Source of the DNA: Mycobacterium sp. 1554424.7
GTDB lineage: Bacteria; Actinomycetota; Actinomycetes; Mycobacteriales; Mycobacteriaceae
Length of the DNA stretch: 64,000 bases
Assembly: GCF_001665295.1 (NCBI RefSeq)
Contig: NZ_LZSE01000104.1
Location: 1-64,000, forward strand
Reading direction: 5' to 3'
Below, one piece after another: positions 61,665-64,000 of the stretch. The notes under the pieces were generated by a model. It was not told where the DNA came from, did not search any database, and worked only from the letters and a program-made list of their open reading frames with translations. A program made the translations under genes and the position numbers. Numbering within the stretch: position 1 is the stretch's first letter; each line of letters starts with the position of its first letter.

Positions 61665-63025
61665 ATCGCCGCGCCGGGATTCAGGATCCCGAGCGGGTCC
61701 AGCGCCCGCTTGATGCGCTGGTTCAGCTCCATCACCTCGGGCCCGAGGTAGCCGTCCAGCCAGGGTCGCTTCAACCGGCCGACGCCGTGCTCACCGGTAA
61801 TCGTGCCGCCCAGGCCGACGGCCAGGTCCATGATCTCGCCGAACGCCAGGTGCGCGCGCTCGGTCATCGCGGCATCGGCGGGGTCGTACACGATGAGCGG
61901 GTGGGTGTTGCCGTCGCCCGCGTGCGCGATCACCGAGATCATCAGGTCGCGTTCGGCGGCGATGCGTTCGATTCCCGTCACCAACGACCCCAGCGCGGGC
62001 AGCGGCACCCCGACGTCCTCCAGCAGCAGCGAGCCCTTCGCCTCCACCGCCGGAATGCAGAACCGGCGGGCGGCGATAAATGCCTCGCCCTCGTCGGGAT
62101 CGTCGGTCGAAAAGACTTCCGTCGCACCGTTTTCCGCGAACACCTCGGCGATCACCGCCGCGTCCTCGCCGCTGGCCCGCCCGCGCTCATCGGAGCCGGC
62201 CACCAGCATCGCGGCCGCCCCGCGATCCAGGTCCATGCGCATGGCGTCCTCGACAGCGTTGATCGCCACCGCATCCATGAACTCCAGCATCGAAGGCCGC
62301 AGCCGCGCAACGACTCCCAGCACGGCGTCGACGGCCGCCGCCACCGAGGCGAACGACGCCACCACCACGCTGGAGACGTTCTGCGCCGGCAGCAGGCGCA
62401 GCGTTACCTCCGTGACGACGCCCAAAGTTCCCTCGCTGCCGACGAACAGCTTCGTCAGCGAGAGACCCGCCACGTCCTTCAGCCGGGGGCCGCCGAGGCG
62501 CACGGCGGTGCCGTCGGCCAGCACCACCTGCAGGCCCAAAACGTAATCGGTGGTGACGCCGTACTTCACGCAGCACAACCCGCCGGCGTTGGTGGCGATG
62601 TTGCCGCCGATGCTGCAGATCTCGAACGACGACGGATCCGGCGGATACCACAGCCCGTACTCGGCGACGGCCTGTTTCACCTCCGCGTTGAACAGGCCCG
62701 GCTGGCACACCGCGGTGCGCGTGACGGGGTCCACCGTGATGTCACGCATCTTCTCCGTCGACAGCACGATGCCGTTGTCCACCGCCGTCGCCCCGCCGGA
62801 CAGGCCGCTGCCGGCGCCCCGGGTCACCACCGGCACCCGGTGGGCCGAGGCCCAGCGCATGACGGTCTGCACCTCCTCGGTGCGCCGCGGCCGGACCACG
62901 GCCAGCGGCTTGCCGGCCGACGGGTCGAAGGCGCGGTCCTGGCGGTAGCCCTCGGTGATGGTGGGGTCGGTGACGACCATCCCGTCGGGCAGCTTGGCGA
63001 TCAACTCGGCCAGGGAGGCGTCCAC
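61661..63025 (-). CDS. FAD-binding oxidase, GlcD/D-lactate dehydrogenase type (Rv2280-like)
   Basis: A 454-residue vanillyl-alcohol-oxidase superfamily flavoprotein. The FAD-binding loop is VVTRGAGSGLSGGATAVDNG, with SIGGNIATNAGGLCCVKYGV and LFVGSEGTLGVVTEVTLRLL behind it. The C-terminal domain carries metal/substrate histidines in VIAHAGDGNTHPLIVYD and GTITGEHGVGRLKRPWLDGY. It is the length of M. tuberculosis Rv2280 (459 aa, as remembered). It oxidises 2-hydroxy acids such as glycolate or D-lactate, exact substrate unknown. Its stop overlaps the convergent methyltransferase stop by a few bases. Confidence 0.94.
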   Translation of the reverse strand: MDASLAELIAKLPDGMVVTDPTITEGYRQDRAFDPSAGKPLAVVRPRRTEEVQTVMRWASAHRVPVVTRGAGSGLSGGATAVDNGIVLSTEKMRDITVDPVTRTAVCQPGLFNAEVKQAVAEYGLWYPPDPSSFEICSIGGNIATNAGGLCCVKYGVTTDYVLGLQVVLADGTAVRLGGPRLKDVAGLSLTKLFVGSEGTLGVVTEVTLRLLPAQNVSSVVVASFASVAAAVDAVLGVVARLRPSMLEFMDAVAINAVEDAMRMDLDRGAAAMLVAGSDERGRASGEDAAVIAEVFAENGATEVFSTDDPDEGEAFIAARRFCIPAVEAKGSLLLEDVGVPLPALGSLVTGIERIAAERDLMISVIAHAGDGNTHPLIVYDPADAAMTERAHLAFGEIMDLAVGLGGTITGEHGVGRLKRPWLDGYLGPEVMELNQRIKRALDPLGILNPGAAI

Positions 63026-63034
63026 GACCCGATC

Positions 63035-63427
63035 CTAAGCAGCGACGATCGCGACATCGTAGGCAGACAGCTGGTCGTCCGCGGTGACGATGGTCAGGTC
63101 GAGCAGTTGTGCCTGAGCGACGAGGACCCGGTCGAACGGATCGCGGTGGTGATCGGGAAGATCGGCGGTCTTCAGCGTGTGCACGTGGTCGACCGTCAGG
63201 GGAGAGGTGCCGGAGCGACGCATGCGATCCGGGACGTAGGAGGCCGGCGGTTCGGGCAGCGCGAGTTTGCCCAGCCGGTACTTGATGGCGATCTCCCAGG
63301 CGCTGGCCGCCGACAAGAGGATGACGTTGCGCACGTCCGCAACGATCGCGCGTGTCTCGTCGCTCATCCGATCGGGCGCGGACTGCATCCACAACCAGAC
63401 ATGGGTGTCGATGAGGTAGCGCTTCAC
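63035..63427 (-). CDS. vapC: VapC-family PIN-domain toxin
   Basis: A 130-residue PIN-domain ribonuclease. Acidic residues of the active site are visible in YLIDTHVWLW (Asp7), SAASAWEIAIKYRLGKL (Glu), and DPFDRVLVAQAQ plus VTADDQLS. VapC toxins cleave tRNA or rRNA when the antitoxin is degraded. The start overlaps the antitoxin stop by four bases. The pair is closest in layout to VapBC of the YefM/Phd-antitoxin type. Confidence 0.94.
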   Translation of the reverse strand: MKRYLIDTHVWLWMQSAPDRMSDETRAIVADVRNVILLSAASAWEIAIKYRLGKLALPEPPASYVPDRMRRSGTSPLTVDHVHTLKTADLPDHHRDPFDRVLVAQAQLLDLTIVTADDQLSAYDVAIVAA

Positions 63428-63669
63428 CGGTGGAAGCTTTCGAGGACATCGTCGGGCAGTGCGGCGTCGAAATCGTCGGGCACCGTGTAGACGCCGCGGT
63501 CGATGCCCAGGCGGCGGGCGCTTTGGGTATGGAATGGCGAGAGCTTCGCGATGGGTTCGCCGCCGCGAGCGATTTCCACCTCCTGGCCCGCTTCGACTAG
63601 TCGCAGCAGCTCCGAGAGCCGGGACTTCGCCTCGTGCACCCCGACCCTGATCGCGGCGGACTTAGTCAT
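63424..63669 (-). CDS. vapB: Phd/YefM-type antitoxin (VapB)
   Basis: An 81-residue antitoxin: VGVHEAKSRLSELLRLVEAG is the Phd/YefM DNA-binding domain and QEVEIARGGEPIAKLSPF the following hairpin. The C-terminal tail (DDFDAALPDDVLESFHR) would wrap around the toxin. It overlaps VapC downstream and the MFS stop upstream (ATGA), so it is co-transcribed with both. Confidence 0.93.
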   Translation of the reverse strand: MTKSAAIRVGVHEAKSRLSELLRLVEAGQEVEIARGGEPIAKLSPFHTQSARRLGIDRGVYTVPDDFDAALPDDVLESFHR

Positions 63670-64000
63670 GGACTTAGTTTAGTCGCCCCACGCCGCTGCG
63701 ACGTCAAATCCGGCTTGGTGGCGCGGTCCAGCTCCCGCAGCGACGGCATGCCGCACGCGATGAGGCCGATCAGCAGGATCGGCACCGCCAGCGCCAGGAA
63801 CGTGACCCGCAGTCCGGCGGCGTCGGCGAGCGGACCGGCGACCAGCAACCCCAGCGGCCCGGCCGCGTAGGTCAGCCCCGCCATCACCCCGACCACCCGG
63901 CCGCGCAGATGATGCGGGGCCCGGGTCTGCATCACGTAGTTGTAGATCGGCTGGATCGGCCCGTAGACGACGCCGATCACCGCGCACAGCACCAGGATCA
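63666..64000 (-). CDS. MFS transporter, C-terminal part (cut by window edge)
   Basis: About 111 residues of the end of a major facilitator protein: PIYNYVMQTRAPHHLRGRVV (the motif-A-like loop of the second half), then three membrane helices and a basic tail ending LDRATKPDLTSQRRG. The rest lies outside the window. Its stop overlaps the antitoxin start. Confidence 0.85.
   Translation of the reverse strand, partial: ILVLCAVIGVVYGPIQPIYNYVMQTRAPHHLRGRVVGVMAGLTYAAGPLGLLVAGPLADAAGLRVTFLALAVPILLIGLIACGMPSLRELDRATKPDLTSQRRGATKLSP

Noticed and set aside
61289-63490. 733-codon plus-strand frame
   Set aside because: Very long but antisense to the FAD oxidase and VapC; Arg/His/Gly-rich shadow composition.
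1-64000. CRISPR array or rRNA genes
   Set aside because: No regularly spaced short repeats and no rRNA-like sequence were seen.

Overview
The window looks like a chromosomal segment of a slow-growing, non-tuberculous Mycobacterium. The left edge carries recognisable ESX-1 (type VII secretion) genes: the end of espB, then espL, espK, eccE1 and mycP1, plus a PE35-like gene. Elsewhere there are EspA/EspE- and EspC/EspF-type secretion-associated genes, a PE/PPE pair, many GTG starts, and the very high GC typical of the genus. Families were named from remembered protein motifs; no database search was run.

Layout. 0-7 kb: ESX-1 core end. espB-espL run rightwards and converge on espK, eccE1 and mycP1, which run leftwards behind a PE35-like gene. 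In M. tuberculosis, as remembered, mycP1-eccE1-espB-espL-espK all point the same way, so espB-espL has moved or inverted here. 7-58 kb: a sparse accessory region. Single genes and two- or three-gene operons are separated by long stretches with no credible gene, and several elements are decayed (an IS630-type transposase end, an ABC-transporter end, a formylglycine-generating enzyme, a transposase end, a frameshifted hydrolase, a broken EspC-like gene). The intact genes are mostly metabolic or regulatory: a NarS/NarL-like kinase and response regulator 20 kb apart, a GrpB-family protein, an orphan MbtH, PucR with a Baeyer-Villiger-type monooxygenase, DUF202 pair, epimerase, two sulfatases, DsbB with its DUF5993 partner, a MFS exporter facing an ATP-grasp ligase, RNase Z, an acyl-CoA dehydrogenase pair, a WhiB-like protein, GNAT, and PE/PPE. 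58.4-64 kb: a compact, very GC-rich, overlapping block: P450-TetR, a MarR/GbsR regulator with a methyltransferase, a GlcD-like FAD oxidase, VapBC, and part of a MFS transporter.

The most interesting thread is the ESX-1 substrate family. Three forms of the EspA/EspC pair occur in one window. (i) A 311-residue protein at 9-11 kb joins an EspA/E-like WxG region to an EspC-like C-terminal domain in one chain, and it is present as two 99.7 % identical tandem copies. (ii) A normal split pair lies at 44-45.8 kb. (iii) At 56.7-58.4 kb an EspA/E-like gene is followed by an EspC-like gene destroyed by a frameshift and a stop. The fused, freshly duplicated form is the best candidate for something undescribed.

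Regulatory structure is also visible: a palindrome at the P450-tetR start, a 21-bp inverted repeat between that operon and the MarR/GbsR operon, and palindromes ahead of the PucR regulator and the PE35-like gene. There are no rRNA genes, intact tRNAs, or CRISPR arrays.
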